Assembly (NCBI RefSeq): GCF_963976135.1
Contig: NZ_CAXBKN010000014.1
Location: 1-41,742, forward strand
Length of the DNA: 41,742 bases
DNA from: Maricaulis sp963976135
GTDB taxonomy: Bacteria; Pseudomonadota; Alphaproteobacteria; Caulobacterales; Maricaulaceae
Direction of reading: 5' to 3'
This document shows, piece by piece, positions 6,888-16,800 of the stretch (position 1 is the stretch's first letter; every line of letters starts with the position of its first letter). The translations under genes and the position numbers were made by a program. The notes beneath the pieces were generated by a model. The model was not told the origin of the DNA. It was given only the letters and a program-made list of their open reading frames with translations, and made no database searches.

Positions 6888-8363
6888 TTAGGCTGACGGC
6901 GCGTTGGCACTGCCCTCTTTCATCTCCTTATAGGCCGACAAGGCCGCATCGCGGCCGGTCGCCAGGTCGCAGATCGGGAATGGATAACCGGCCCCCAGCT
7001 TCAGACCGGCCGACTGACGGATTTCGGCCGGCGCTTTCCAGGGTTGATGAATCCAGCGCACCGGCAGCGCGGCCAGTTCCGGAACCCACTTCTGCACATA
7101 GCGGCCTTCCGGGTCGAAGCGTTCGCCCTGGCGGATCGGGTTGAAGATACGGAAATAGGGTGCCGCATCGGCGCCGGAGCCGGCCACCCATTGCCAGCTG
7201 GCGGCGTTCACGGCGCGGTCGGCATCGACCAGTGTGTGTTCAAACCAGGCCATGCCGTCACGCCAGTCGCAGCGCAAATGCTTCACCAGGAAGGAGGCGC
7301 ACACCATCCGCACCCGGTTATGCATCCAGCCCGTGGCCCACAATTGCCGCATGCCCGCATCGACCATCGGAATCCCGGTCTGTCCGCTTTTCCAGGCCGC
7401 CAGGCCTGCGGCATCCCGGCGCCAGGGGAAATGATCGAATTCCCGGTTGAAATTTGCCGTCCGCAAATCGTCGAAATGGTACAGGAGATAATAGGCAAAT
7501 TCGCGCCATCCGATTTCGGCCAGAAAGCGCTCGCCGGCCTGGAATCCGGTGCCCGATGCGAGTTGCGTCTGCACGCTGTGCCAGATCTGTCGCGGGGAAA
7601 TTTCCCCGAAGCCCAGATGCGGTGAGAGCATGGAGGTGCCGGGCTTGTCCGGCCGGTCGCGGCCATCGGCGTAGTCGTGCAGGGCGTCCGCGAGAAATCG
7701 GTCCAGCCGGTCTGCGGCGCCCGCTTCGCCTGGCCGCCACTCAGCATCAAGGCCGCAGGCCCAGTCGGGATTCGACGGACGCAGGACCCAATCCCTCAGC
7801 GCCGCACCCGCTGGCTGGCCGGCCGCCATTGGTAGACGCTCGGGGGCGGGCAGCGCTGTCCCGGGCGCAAGATCGCGCAGCGCGGCGCGCCAGAACGCAC
7901 CGAACACCCGATAGGGCGTTCCGGCGCCGGTCAGAAGGGCGAGGGGGTTGATCAAGTTTGTGCCCGCAAGGGCATGCGGCTGGGTACCGGCACCCTGAAG
8001 CGAAGCGGCGATCACACGGTCGCGGGCATTGATGTCAGGTTCGCCGGAGTGATTCCAGAACGCCTCGGCGACACCGTGTTGGCGCGCGAGCTCCGGGATG
8101 AGTTCTGCCGGGTCGCCGCGCAGCAGCGTCAATTGTCCGCCCCGGCGCGCCATGTCCTGCGCCAGGCGGGTCAGGGAGCCCTGCAGCCACCAGTCTGCCG
8201 CCTCACCGGGAGCGCTGCCCAGGGCGCGGTCGCGCTGGTCGATGAAGACCAGGATGAGCGGCCGGCCCGTCTGGACGGCGGCGTGCAGCGCGGGATTATC
8301 GGCGAGGCGCAGGTCGCGGCGAAACCAGACGAGCGCTGCGTCGGTGGCGGAAATGGTTGCCAT
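6888..8363 (-). CDS. phrB: Deoxyribodipyrimidine photolyase
   Basis: This is a 491-residue member of the DNA photolyase/cryptochrome family, which uses blue light and FAD to split UV-induced cyclobutane dimers. The N-terminal alpha/beta antenna-binding domain starts with LVWFRRDLRLADNPAL. The C-terminal FAD domain contains SMLSPHLGFGEISPR, IGWREFAYYLLYHF, MRQLWATGWMHNRVRM and ASWQWVAGSGADAAPYFRIF, the core class I signature. The ATG at 8363 places the protein start just before the Trp-Phe-Arg-Arg motif as usual; the ORF extension to 8471 has no family match. It is divergent from kdsA. Confidence 0.95.
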   Translation of the reverse strand: MATISATDAALVWFRRDLRLADNPALHAAVQTGRPLILVFIDQRDRALGSAPGEAADWWLQGSLTRLAQDMARRGGQLTLLRGDPAELIPELARQHGVAEAFWNHSGEPDINARDRVIAASLQGAGTQPHALAGTNLINPLALLTGAGTPYRVFGAFWRAALRDLAPGTALPAPERLPMAAGQPAGAALRDWVLRPSNPDWACGLDAEWRPGEAGAADRLDRFLADALHDYADGRDRPDKPGTSMLSPHLGFGEISPRQIWHSVQTQLASGTGFQAGERFLAEIGWREFAYYLLYHFDDLRTANFNREFDHFPWRRDAAGLAAWKSGQTGIPMVDAGMRQLWATGWMHNRVRMVCASFLVKHLRCDWRDGMAWFEHTLVDADRAVNAASWQWVAGSGADAAPYFRIFNPIRQGERFDPEGRYVQKWVPELAALPVRWIHQPWKAPAEIRQSAGLKLGAGYPFPICDLATGRDAALSAYKEMKEGSANAPSA

Positions 8364-8490
8364 GGAAGCCCTGTGGACAGATAACGGGTTGAACTTGGTA
8401 CGCGCCACACCAGATACCGGATCAGTGGCGAACGCCATCAATGACATCGGCCGCACCAGGGCCGGTCGCACGCTTCAAGAGGATATCTTC

Positions 8491-9339
8491 GTGAGCCAGC
8501 TTAATGCCGTCATCTCCCTGCCCAGGCCCGGCCGCGATCCGATCGAGATCGGCAATGCCCGCAAGCTCACCATCATCGCCGGCCCCTGCCAGCTGGAAAG
8601 CCGCCAGCACGGTCTGGAAGTCGCTTCCGAATTGCGCGCCATCTCCGACCGGCTCGGCATCGGCCTGATCTACAAGACCTCCTTCGACAAGGCCAACCGC
8701 ACCAGCGTCAATAGCCAGCGCGGCATGGGGCTTGAAGCATCATTGCCGGTGTTTGCCGAGATCCGCGAAAGCATCGGCCTGCCGGTGCTGACAGATATTC
8801 ACACCGCCGAGCATGCCGCGATCGCGGCCCAGGCCGTCGATGTGCTGCAAATTCCGGCCTTTCTGTGCCGCCAGACCGACCTTCTCGTCGCTGCCGCCCG
8901 GACCGGCAAGGTGATCAATGTCAAAAAGGGCCAGTTCCTGGCGCCCTGGGACATGAAGAATGTGCTCGAGAAAATCGCCGGCGCCGGCAATCCCAATGTG
9001 ATGGCCTGTGAACGCGGCGCCAGTTTTGGCTATAATACCCTGGTCAGCGATATGCGGTCCCTGCCGATCATGGCGAGCTTTGGCGCCCCGGTCGTATTTG
9101 ATGCCACCCATTCGGTGCAGCAGCCGGGCGGTCAGGGCACGACTTCGGGCGGACAACGCGAATTCGTGCCGACCCTGGCGCGTGCGGCCGTCTCCATAGG
9201 GGTCGCCGCCGTCTTCATGGAAACCCATCCTGATCCGGACAATGCGCCTTCGGATGGCCCGAATATGGTGCCCTTGAATGAGTTTGAAGGCCTGCTGAAT
9301 ACCCTGCTGGAATTCGACGCCATCGCCAAGCGTGTCTAG
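8491..9339 (+). CDS. kdsA: 3-deoxy-8-phosphooctulonate synthase (metal-type)
   Basis: This is a 282-residue KDO-8-phosphate synthase, which condenses phosphoenolpyruvate with arabinose-5-phosphate in the pathway to the Kdo sugar of lipopolysaccharide. Diagnostic segments are IAGPCQLES, YKTSFDKANRTS, TDIHTAEHA, IPAFLCRQTDLL, NVKKGQFLAPWDM, CERGASFGYN and FDATHSVQQPGG. Cys33 in GPCQLES is the metal ligand of class II (metal-dependent) enzymes; class I enzymes such as that of E. coli have Asn there. The GTG at 8491 is chosen because AAGAGG lies just upstream and the homologous region begins soon after; the open frame back to 8098 overlaps photolyase antisense. It ends 11 bases from the convergent DUF3089 gene. 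Confidence 0.95.
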   Translation: MSQLNAVISLPRPGRDPIEIGNARKLTIIAGPCQLESRQHGLEVASELRAISDRLGIGLIYKTSFDKANRTSVNSQRGMGLEASLPVFAEIRESIGLPVLTDIHTAEHAAIAAQAVDVLQIPAFLCRQTDLLVAAARTGKVINVKKGQFLAPWDMKNVLEKIAGAGNPNVMACERGASFGYNTLVSDMRSLPIMASFGAPVVFDATHSVQQPGGQGTTSGGQREFVPTLARAAVSIGVAAVFMETHPDPDNAPSDGPNMVPLNEFEGLLNTLLEFDAIAKRV

Positions 9340-9349
9340 TTCACAACTG

Positions 9350-10576
9350 TCAGAAGCGGCGGCGGTCCGGAATGGCGACCACGGGCGCGTCCTCGATCGC
9401 CTCTGGCGCATCGAAGGCGGGCGCCCACTGGCGTTCATCCTGTAGGATCGTGGCCAGATTCAAACTCCTGCGGGCGACGTCGAAGCGCAGATCCTCGTAG
9501 AACAGGTTGAAGGGCGGCAAGCGGTAATCCTCGACCAGGCGGCGTGGACGATGCAGGGCGCGCGAACGCGGCTGTTCGAAGAAGAGCACACCATCGGCGC
9601 ATTGTGCTCCGGTCTGGGCCGGGATAGGCGCGGGAACGGCGTCAGGGTCGAGCCCCTCTGCGGCCACGCCGCCGCGGTGCTGGCGCGCCGACGCGTATTC
9701 ATTGCTCACGGCCGACAGGAGCGGATTGACGCAGAGCAGGCCACGCCCATCGACAAAATCGAGCCGGCCGTCGGGCGTCCAGCTCATCGCGCGTTCGGTG
9801 ATGATATGGATCCGGCCCTCTTCGGACGCCATCGCCGAGGTGAAGGCGTAGACACAGCGCACATCCTCCGGTGTGACGCAGGGCGGGATGGCCTGCAGCG
9901 GGCCTGCGAAGAGGTCCAGTGGCACCGGGGATTCGATCACATAGGCCGCGACCAGGCGGGTCAGAAGTGCGTCATTCGTGGCCATCCGGTCGAGCAACAG
10001 GCCGAGCACGTCCAGCCCGCCCTGGCCATAGCCGGCCAGGATGATGGGGCGCGTCTCGCCGATTTGCGCTGCAAAGGCGTCGAATGCGCGCTGGATGTCG
10101 TCATAGGCAAACAGGCGGGCGCGCAGACTGTCCTCGCGATTATTCATGAAGGCATATAGCGAGGCCTGCCGGTAGCGCGGGGCATAGAGCGCGCCGGCAT
10201 TGGCGAAAGGGGCTGCGTAATTGGGCAGGACCACCTGGGTGACGGCTTCGACCGAGCTGGGTTTGTCCAGCTGGCCATTCCAGTTGGCGCCGCCGGAATA
10301 AGTAGTCGGATGGACGAAGAAAACCGCGGGTTCATCGGCATTGTTGAACCCCTCACGGGCATACCAGCCCTCGGCCTCGGCGTAATCGGCACCGGCGGGC
10401 GGGGAATAGGTCTGAAACGGAACGCCCGGGTCCTGGAAGGTGCGATAGACCTGGTCACGCAAAACCCAGCCAGCGGCAAGCAGGAGTGCGGCCAGGGCGA
10501 GACAGACCCACAGGAAGGCGTGTCGGGCGATAAGGTTCACGCTCACAATAACTCCATCGAAACCGGACCCTATCAT
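9350..10576 (-). CDS. DUF3089 (alpha/beta-hydrolase-like) membrane-anchored protein
   Basis: This is a 408-residue protein of the DUF3089 family. One N-terminal transmembrane helix (about residues 18-38, AFLWVCLALAALLLAAGW) anchors a large periplasmic domain. Family landmarks are VFFVHPTTY, NWNG, APRYRQA, the FDAFAAQ helix, and ILAGYGQGG, which sits where a serine hydrolase would have its GxSxG elbow; here the central residue is Gln rather than Ser. Activity is unknown. The ATG at 10576 is preceded by AAGGAG 6 bases upstream, a very good ribosome site. A GTG at 10546 with GGAG is an alternative that would shorten the cytoplasmic tail. Confidence 0.85.
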   Translation of the reverse strand: MIGSGFDGVIVSVNLIARHAFLWVCLALAALLLAAGWVLRDQVYRTFQDPGVPFQTYSPPAGADYAEAEGWYAREGFNNADEPAVFFVHPTTYSGGANWNGQLDKPSSVEAVTQVVLPNYAAPFANAGALYAPRYRQASLYAFMNNREDSLRARLFAYDDIQRAFDAFAAQIGETRPIILAGYGQGGLDVLGLLLDRMATNDALLTRLVAAYVIESPVPLDLFAGPLQAIPPCVTPEDVRCVYAFTSAMASEEGRIHIITERAMSWTPDGRLDFVDGRGLLCVNPLLSAVSNEYASARQHRGGVAAEGLDPDAVPAPIPAQTGAQCADGVLFFEQPRSRALHRPRRLVEDYRLPPFNLFYEDLRFDVARRSLNLATILQDERQWAPAFDAPEAIEDAPVVAIPDRRRF

Positions 10577-10695
10577 CCCCGGCTCCTTGCTTGTGTGCAA
10601 CCGGTTGGCGCGGTCGGGGGCTTCACGTATTGTAACCCGGTCTGAGGGCAGGGCGGCCGGGCGCGTGAACCGCGCAGATTGGGTGCACGAACACA

Positions 10696-11370
10696 ATGTT
10701 TCGATGGCTTCGCAACAGTTTTCTGACCGGGATCGCGATCGCGACCCCGCTCGGTGTCACGCTCTTCCTGATCATCAGTTTTGTCGGTTTCGTCGACAAT
10801 GTCGTCAAGCCGCTGATCCCGGCGCGGTATAATCCGGAAAATTATCTGCCGGGCGATTACACCATTCCCGGCCTGGGAGTGGTGATCGCTGTGGTCCTGC
10901 TGACCATGGTCGGTGCACTGGCGGCCAATCTGTTCGGCCGCACCCTGATCTCGGTGGGCGAGCGCCTGGTTGATGGCGTGCCGCTGGTGCGCCATGTCTA
11001 TGGCGCGCTCAAGCAGATCGTCGAAACGGTCTTCTCCGGCAAGACCAATTCCTTCAAGGAAGTCGTGCTGATCGAATACCCGATGAAGGGCCTATATGTG
11101 GTCGCCTTCGTCTCGGCCGAAGGGCGCGGCGCGATGCAGGAGGTGATCGGAGATGATGTGATCGGGCTCTTCGTGCCGACCACGCCCAATCCGACCTCGG
11201 GCTTCCTGCTCTATACGCCGCGCGCCAACACCATCCATGTCGACATGTCCGTCGAGGAGGCCGCCAAGCTGATCATTTCCTTCGGTATGGTCACGGCTGA
11301 CAAACTGCCCAAGACGGTTCGCGACAACCTGCCGCCTGACGTGACGGCTGCGCCCAATGCCGCCCCCTAA
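10696..11370 (+). CDS. DUF502 family membrane protein
   Basis: This is a 224-residue protein with two N-terminal transmembrane helices, about 8-33 (LTGIAIATPLGVTLFLIISF) and 57-78 (GLGVVIAVVLLTMVGALAAN), and a soluble C-terminal part. DUF502 markers are FLTGIAIATPLGVT, GERLVDGVPLVRHVYGALKQ, EVVLIEYP and VPTTPNPTSGFLLY. The function is unknown; plant homologues are COV proteins. No clear Shine-Dalgarno precedes the ATG. The stop overlaps the convergent recG stop by 4 bases. Confidence 0.92.
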   Translation: MFRWLRNSFLTGIAIATPLGVTLFLIISFVGFVDNVVKPLIPARYNPENYLPGDYTIPGLGVVIAVVLLTMVGALAANLFGRTLISVGERLVDGVPLVRHVYGALKQIVETVFSGKTNSFKEVVLIEYPMKGLYVVAFVSAEGRGAMQEVIGDDVIGLFVPTTPNPTSGFLLYTPRANTIHVDMSVEEAAKLIISFGMVTADKLPKTVRDNLPPDVTAAPNAAP

Positions 11371-13451
11371 CCGGATTTGAGCAGTCTGATGCCGCGATCC
11401 TGCTCGAACAGGTAGAGCAGGGTACGCAGGGCTTCGCCGCGCGGTGTCGTCAGTTCGGCATCGCGGTGAACGGCCAGTTTGGCGGTGTCATTGGCCAGGG
11501 CGATGAGGTGCCCATGCGCCTCCAGCTGGGCCAGGGCGAAATCGGGCAGGCCGCTTTGACGCAGGCCGAGCGGATCGCCGGCCCCGCGCAGGCGCCAGTC
11601 CTCCTCGGCGATGATGAAGCCGTCATCGGTTTCGCGCATCATTTCCAGACGCGCCTTGGCGGTTTCCCCGATCGGCCCCTTGTATAGCAGCAGGCAGGAG
11701 GAGGGTTTTTCACCGCGCCCGACCCGGCCACGCAACTGGTGCAATTGCGCCAGGCCGAAACGCTCGGCGTGCTCGATAATCATCACCGTCGCATCGGGCG
11801 CATCGACGCCGACCTCGATCACGGTTGTCGCCACGAGCACATCCATCTGGCCTTCGCGGAAGGCGAGGGCGACGCTCTCTTTCTCGGTGGCTTTCATCCG
11901 GCCATGGATCAGTCCGACGCGCTCATCACCCAGTGCCGCGCGCAAATGCCGCCAACGATCCTCGGCGGCGGAGAGTTCAGAGACCTCAGACTCCTCGACC
12001 AGCGGGCAGACCCAATAGACCCGGTCGCCCTTGGCGATGGCGCGGCGCACGCCTTCCACGACATCGTCGAGCCGCTCCATCGGCACCAGGCGCGTGTCGG
12101 GCGGGATGCGGCCGGCCGGTTTTTCATCGAGCCGCGAGACATCGAGATCACCATGCACGGCCAGCGCCAGCGTGCGCGGGATCGGGGTTGCGGTCATCAC
12201 CAGCGTGTCGGGACGGTGCCCCTTGGCGGTCAGGCGCATACGGTCGGAGACGCCAAAGCGATGCTGCTCATCGATCACGACCAGGGCGAGATCGGCAAAC
12301 TCGACCGCGTCCTGGAACAGGGCATGGGTGCCGCAGACGACATCGACCGCACCGGTCCGCATCTGTTCGAGAATTTCGGTGCGGGCCTTGCCCTTGTCGC
12401 GCCCGGTGAGGATGGCCACGCGCAAACCGGCAGACCCGAGCAGGGCGGTCAGCGTCTTGGCGTGCTGACGGGCGAGGATTTCTGTTGGCGCCATGATCGC
12501 GGTCTGGCAGCCGGACTCGGCAGCCTGGGCGGCGGCGAGGGCGGCGACGAAGGTCTTGCCGGCGCCGACATCGCCGTGCAGCATGCGCGTCATGCGCACC
12601 GGCTCCAGCATGTCGGCACGGATCTCCGCAAAGGCCCGGCTCTGGGCGCGGGTCGGTTCGAACGGGGCATGGCTGAGGACAGCCTCGACCTGCGCTCCAT
12701 CGCCTCCCAGACTGCGCCCGGGCAGTGCCCTGCGCCGTGCGCGGGCCAGTTGCAGCGCCAGTTGATGGGCCAGCAACTCGTCGAAGGCGAGGCGTTCACG
12801 CGCCGGATGCAGGGGTTCCAGATCGGCGGCGGTTTGCGGGTGATGCGCTGCGGTCATCGCCGTCTTGAAATCGGGCCAGCCGTGCTCATCGCACAGGGCT
12901 TCATCCTGCCATTCGGGCAGGACCGGCAGCAGGCTCAGCGCGCCGGCGGCGGATTTGCGCATCACCTTGGCCGTCAGTCCGGCCGTCAGTGGGTAGACCG
13001 GCTCGAGCAGGGCGGTGTCGGCGGCCTCTTCCTCGCTCATCACCAGATCGGGATGCACCATCTGGATTTCTGCGCCGAAGCGTTCGGCACGGCCGGAGAC
13101 GATTCGCGTTTCCCCGACGGGGAGGATTTTCTCGAGATATTCCCGGCGGGAATGGAAATAGACGAGGTGCATGAAAGCGGTGCCGTCATACAGACGAACC
13201 TTGTAGGGCTTGCCCTGACGTGAGCTGGGAATGTGTTCCTCAACCTTGGCGGTGAGGGTGGTGATCTCGCCATCCGGCGCCTCGGCGATGGAGGTCGTCT
13301 GGCTGCGATCGACGAGGCCGGTGGGCAGCTGGAACAGGACATCCTTGACGCGCGGCCCCGCCGCCTTCGCCAGCAGGGCGGCCAGTCTCGGGCCAATACC
13401 GGGCAGGGCGATGACGTCCTGGAACAGGGGAAAGAGGATTTCGGGTCGCAT
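11367..13451 (-). CDS. recG: ATP-dependent DNA helicase RecG
   Basis: This is a 694-residue RecG, the helicase that regresses stalled forks and branch-migrates Holliday junctions. An N-terminal wedge/OB domain (about 1-250, with LPGIGPRLAALLAKA and FQLPTGLVDRS) precedes two helicase lobes. Motifs seen are Walker A GDVGAGKT (293-300), DEQH box (394-397), TATPIPRT (420-427) and, near the C-terminus, QLRGRVGRGE. The length is normal. The ATG at 13451 begins the conserved MRPEILFPLF; an in-frame start 30 bases upstream adds residues with no family support. It is divergent from sdhE with about 75 bases between them. Confidence 0.97.
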   Translation of the reverse strand: MRPEILFPLFQDVIALPGIGPRLAALLAKAAGPRVKDVLFQLPTGLVDRSQTTSIAEAPDGEITTLTAKVEEHIPSSRQGKPYKVRLYDGTAFMHLVYFHSRREYLEKILPVGETRIVSGRAERFGAEIQMVHPDLVMSEEEAADTALLEPVYPLTAGLTAKVMRKSAAGALSLLPVLPEWQDEALCDEHGWPDFKTAMTAAHHPQTAADLEPLHPARERLAFDELLAHQLALQLARARRRALPGRSLGGDGAQVEAVLSHAPFEPTRAQSRAFAEIRADMLEPVRMTRMLHGDVGAGKTFVAALAAAQAAESGCQTAIMAPTEILARQHAKTLTALLGSAGLRVAILTGRDKGKARTEILEQMRTGAVDVVCGTHALFQDAVEFADLALVVIDEQHRFGVSDRMRLTAKGHRPDTLVMTATPIPRTLALAVHGDLDVSRLDEKPAGRIPPDTRLVPMERLDDVVEGVRRAIAKGDRVYWVCPLVEESEVSELSAAEDRWRHLRAALGDERVGLIHGRMKATEKESVALAFREGQMDVLVATTVIEVGVDAPDATVMIIEHAERFGLAQLHQLRGRVGRGEKPSSCLLLYKGPIGETAKARLEMMRETDDGFIIAEEDWRLRGAGDPLGLRQSGLPDFALAQLEAHGHLIALANDTAKLAVHRDAELTTPRGEALRTLLYLFEQDRGIRLLKSG

Positions 13452-13527
13452 GGTCTTGCACTCTAGCGCCAACTTCTGCATCTGCCACTGGTCGACGCGG
13501 CCTCATTCACCGACTATATCCGCCACC

Positions 13528-13821
13528 ATGACCGAAACACTCGACAATCGCCGCAAGAAACTGCGCATCCGGGCCTGGCGGCGCGGCTTCAAGGAAGCCG
13601 ACCTGATCCTGGGCCGTTATGCCGACCAGATGCTGGATACGATGCCGGAATCCGAGGTCGCTGATTTTGACAAGCTGCTGGATCAGCTCGATGCCGACAT
13701 CTACAGCTGGGTGATCGGCAGCGCGCCGACCCCGGCCGAATTCGACACGCCGGTCATGGATGGCCTCAAGACTTTCCGTGTCGATCGCGACGCGGCCTTT
13801 GGCGACGGTCCCAAGATCTGA
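13528..13821 (+). CDS. sdhE: FAD assembly factor SdhE (succinate dehydrogenase assembly factor 2)
   Basis: This is a 97-residue SdhE/Sdh5 family protein (DUF339), which promotes covalent FAD attachment to the succinate dehydrogenase flavoprotein. The functional RGxxE motif is present as RGFKE (19-23), within the typical RRKKLRIRAWRRGFKEADLILG context. The later DFDKLLDQLDADIYSWV matches the conserved helices. The recG-sdhE-mfd order is familiar in alphaproteobacteria. It lies 59 bases before mfd on the same strand and may share its promoter. Confidence 0.94.
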   Translation: MTETLDNRRKKLRIRAWRRGFKEADLILGRYADQMLDTMPESEVADFDKLLDQLDADIYSWVIGSAPTPAEFDTPVMDGLKTFRVDRDAAFGDGPKI

Positions 13822-13880
13822 AGCCCGCAAGAACCGAAAACGACCAGAACCGAAGCCCTCCTGACCCAAAGACTGGCGAT

Positions 13881-16800
13881 ATGTCCGAAATTGAGATGAT
13901 TGCCCGGGTTCAGGGTCCCGCCACCGTTTGCGGTGCTCCGGAAGGCCTCGACGCGCTGGTATTTGCCGATACGGCGCGGCTGCGGCGCGGCGTCAATGTC
14001 TTCATTGCGCGTGATGACAGCCGTGCGGCGGCCTTCGTCTCGGAACTGCATTTCTTTGCGCCGGGTCTCGAAATCCTGCGCCTGCCGGCCTGGGACTGTC
14101 AGCCCTATGACCGCATCTCGCCATCACCGCGCGTCGCGGCGCGGCGGGCGGCCACCCTGGCGCGGCTCGCTTCGGGCGATCTGCCGGACACCTGCCTGAT
14201 CGTCACCACCGTCAATGCCATGGCCCAGCGCTGTCCGCCGAAAGACGTGCTGGCGCTGGCCGGGATCATCGCACGGCCGGGCAATCGTGTTGATGTCGAG
14301 ATGCTCAAACAGCATTTCACCATCAACGGCTATGCCCGTGCGGCCACAGTGATGGAGCCGGGCGATTATGCTGTGCGCGGCGGGGTGATCGATGTCTATC
14401 CGCCGGGCGCGCCGGAACCGGTGCGGCTGGATTTCTTCGGCGATACGCTGGAATCAATCCGTTCCTTCGATCCGGAAACCCAGCGTTCCCTGCGCCAGTT
14501 GACCGCGATCGAGTTCAATCCAGTCAGTGAGGTCCTGCTCGATGAAGCCAGTATCTCGCATTTTCGTGCTGCCTTCGTGCGCAGTTTCGGTGCCGCCAAG
14601 GGCGGGGATCCGATCTATGAGGCGGTCAGCGCCGGGGCGCGGCCGGCCGGGGTCGAGCACTGGCTGCCACTTTTCCATGACGCGCTGTCGACGCCCTTCG
14701 ATTATCTGCCCGCCACGGCCCTGATCGCGATTGATCATCTCGCCGATGATGCCTTTGCCGAGCGCGCCAAACAGGTCACCGATTATTTCGATGCCCGCCA
14801 GGAAGCGAGCAAGACCGCGCATCAGTCCAGCCTGTCGGCGCCGACCTATCGTGCCCTGCCGCCCAGCCAGCTCTATTTCGCCAAGGCCGAGTGGGCCAAG
14901 ACCCTGAGCGGGCGGACCGTGCGCCGTTTCACCGCCTTCAACGAAGCTGGAGCACAGACGATCGATGTCGGTGGCAAGCAGGGGCGGATCTTCGCCGCCG
15001 AACGGGCCGCAGAAAACACCAATGTCTTCGATGCCGCGGCGCGCCATGTCCAGGCGCTGGTCAAATCGGGCAAGCGCGTCGTGCTCGCCTCCTGGAGCGC
15101 AGGTGCGTCCGATCGCCTGGCCTCGGTCCTCAATGATCATGGCGTCGGCAAAATCATCGCCGTCGAGCACTGGGACGAAGTCGCGAAGGCTCCGCCGAAA
15201 GCCGTCCTGCGGGCCATCCTGCCGGTCGAGCGCGGTTTCGAGACCGAGACCATTGCCATTCTCTCCGAGCAGGACATTCTCGGTGACCGCCTGGCACGGC
15301 CACGCCGGCGGCGCAAATCCTCCGATATCATCGTCGAGGCCGGAGCCTTGTCGCCCGGCGATCTGGTCATCCATGCCGATCACGGGCTGGGCCGTTTCAT
15401 CGGCCTGAAAACCCTGCCGGTGCAGGACGCGCCGCATGATTGCCTCGAGCTGGAATATTCCGGTGCCGCGAAGCTCTATCTCCCGGTCGAGAATATCGAA
15501 CTTTTGTCGCGCTATGGCGCCGACAGCGATACGGCCCAGCTCGACAAGCTTGGCGGGGTTGCCTGGCAGGCCCGCAAGGCGAAAGCCAAGAAGCGCTTGC
15601 GCGACATGGCCGATGCGCTGATCAAGATCGCCGCCAAACGCCTGGCCCGCACCGCCGATCCGATTGTGCCGGAACATGGCAGCTGGGACGAGTTCTGCAC
15701 CGCCTTCCCCTTTGCCGAAACCGACGACCAGCTCAATGCGGTCGAGGACGTGCTCGGCGATCTGGCACGCGGGCGCCCGATGGACAGGTTGATTTGCGGC
15801 GATGTCGGTTTCGGCAAGACCGAAGTCGCCCTGCGCGCAGCCTTTGTCGTCGCCATGAGCGGCCGCCAGGTCGCGGTGGTGGCGCCGACAACGCTGCTCG
15901 TGCGTCAGCATTTCAAGACCTTTGTCGATCGTTTCCGCGGCTGGCCGGTCAAGGTGCGGCAATTATCGCGTCTGGTCGGGACCAAACAGGCCAATGCGAC
16001 CAAGGATGAGTTGCGCGACGGCAAGGTCGAGATCGTGATCGGCACGCATGCGCTTTTGGCCAAGACGGTGAAGTTTGCCGATCTCGGCCTGCTGATCGTC
16101 GACGAGGAGCAGCATTTCGGGGTCAAGCACAAGGAGAGGCTCAAGGAATTGCGCGCCGACGTGCACGTGCTGACCCTGACCGCGACGCCGATCCCGCGCA
16201 CGCTTCAGCTCGCCCTGACCGGGATTCGCGACCTGTCCATCATCGCGACGCCGCCGGTCGACCGCCTCGCCGTGCGCACCTATATCGCACCCTTCGACAC
16301 GGTCACGATCCGCGAAGCCCTGCTGCGCGAGAAATATCGCGGCGGCCAGGCCTTCTTCGTCGTGCCGCGGATCAGCGATCTCGAGGAGATTATCACCTTC
16401 CTGCGCGAATCCGTGCCCGAAGTCTCCTTCGTGGCGGCGCATGGCCAGATGGCGGCGACGCAGCTGGAAGACATCATGACGGCGTTTTACGAGGGTCAGT
16501 ATGATGTGTTGTTGTCGACGACGATCATCGAGTCCGGCATCGATATCCCGACCGCGAATACGCTGATCATCCACCGCGCCGACCGTTTCGGCCTGTCCCA
16601 GCTTTACCAGCTGCGCGGCCGGGTAGGGCGTTCCAAGACGCGCGCCTATGCCTATATGACAACGCCGGCGCGGCAGAAACTTTCCGATGGAGCCGAGAAG
16701 CGGCTGAAAGTCCTGCACTCACTCGACGCGCTCGGTGCCGGCTTCACCCTGGCGTCGCACGATCTCGATCTGCGTGGCGGCGGCAATCTGCTCGGCGAGG

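Noticed and set aside
6875..6896. Short repeat TAGGCTGA between the DUF6134 and photolyase stops as a recombination scar
   Set aside because: Only eight bases, easily chance, with no other sign of an inserted element.
11739..13223. 494-codon plus-strand frame opposite recG
   Set aside because: Antisense shadow of recG with low-complexity His/Gly/Asp composition.
14454..15962. 502-codon minus-strand frame opposite mfd
   Set aside because: Antisense shadow; mfd is unmistakable on the other strand.
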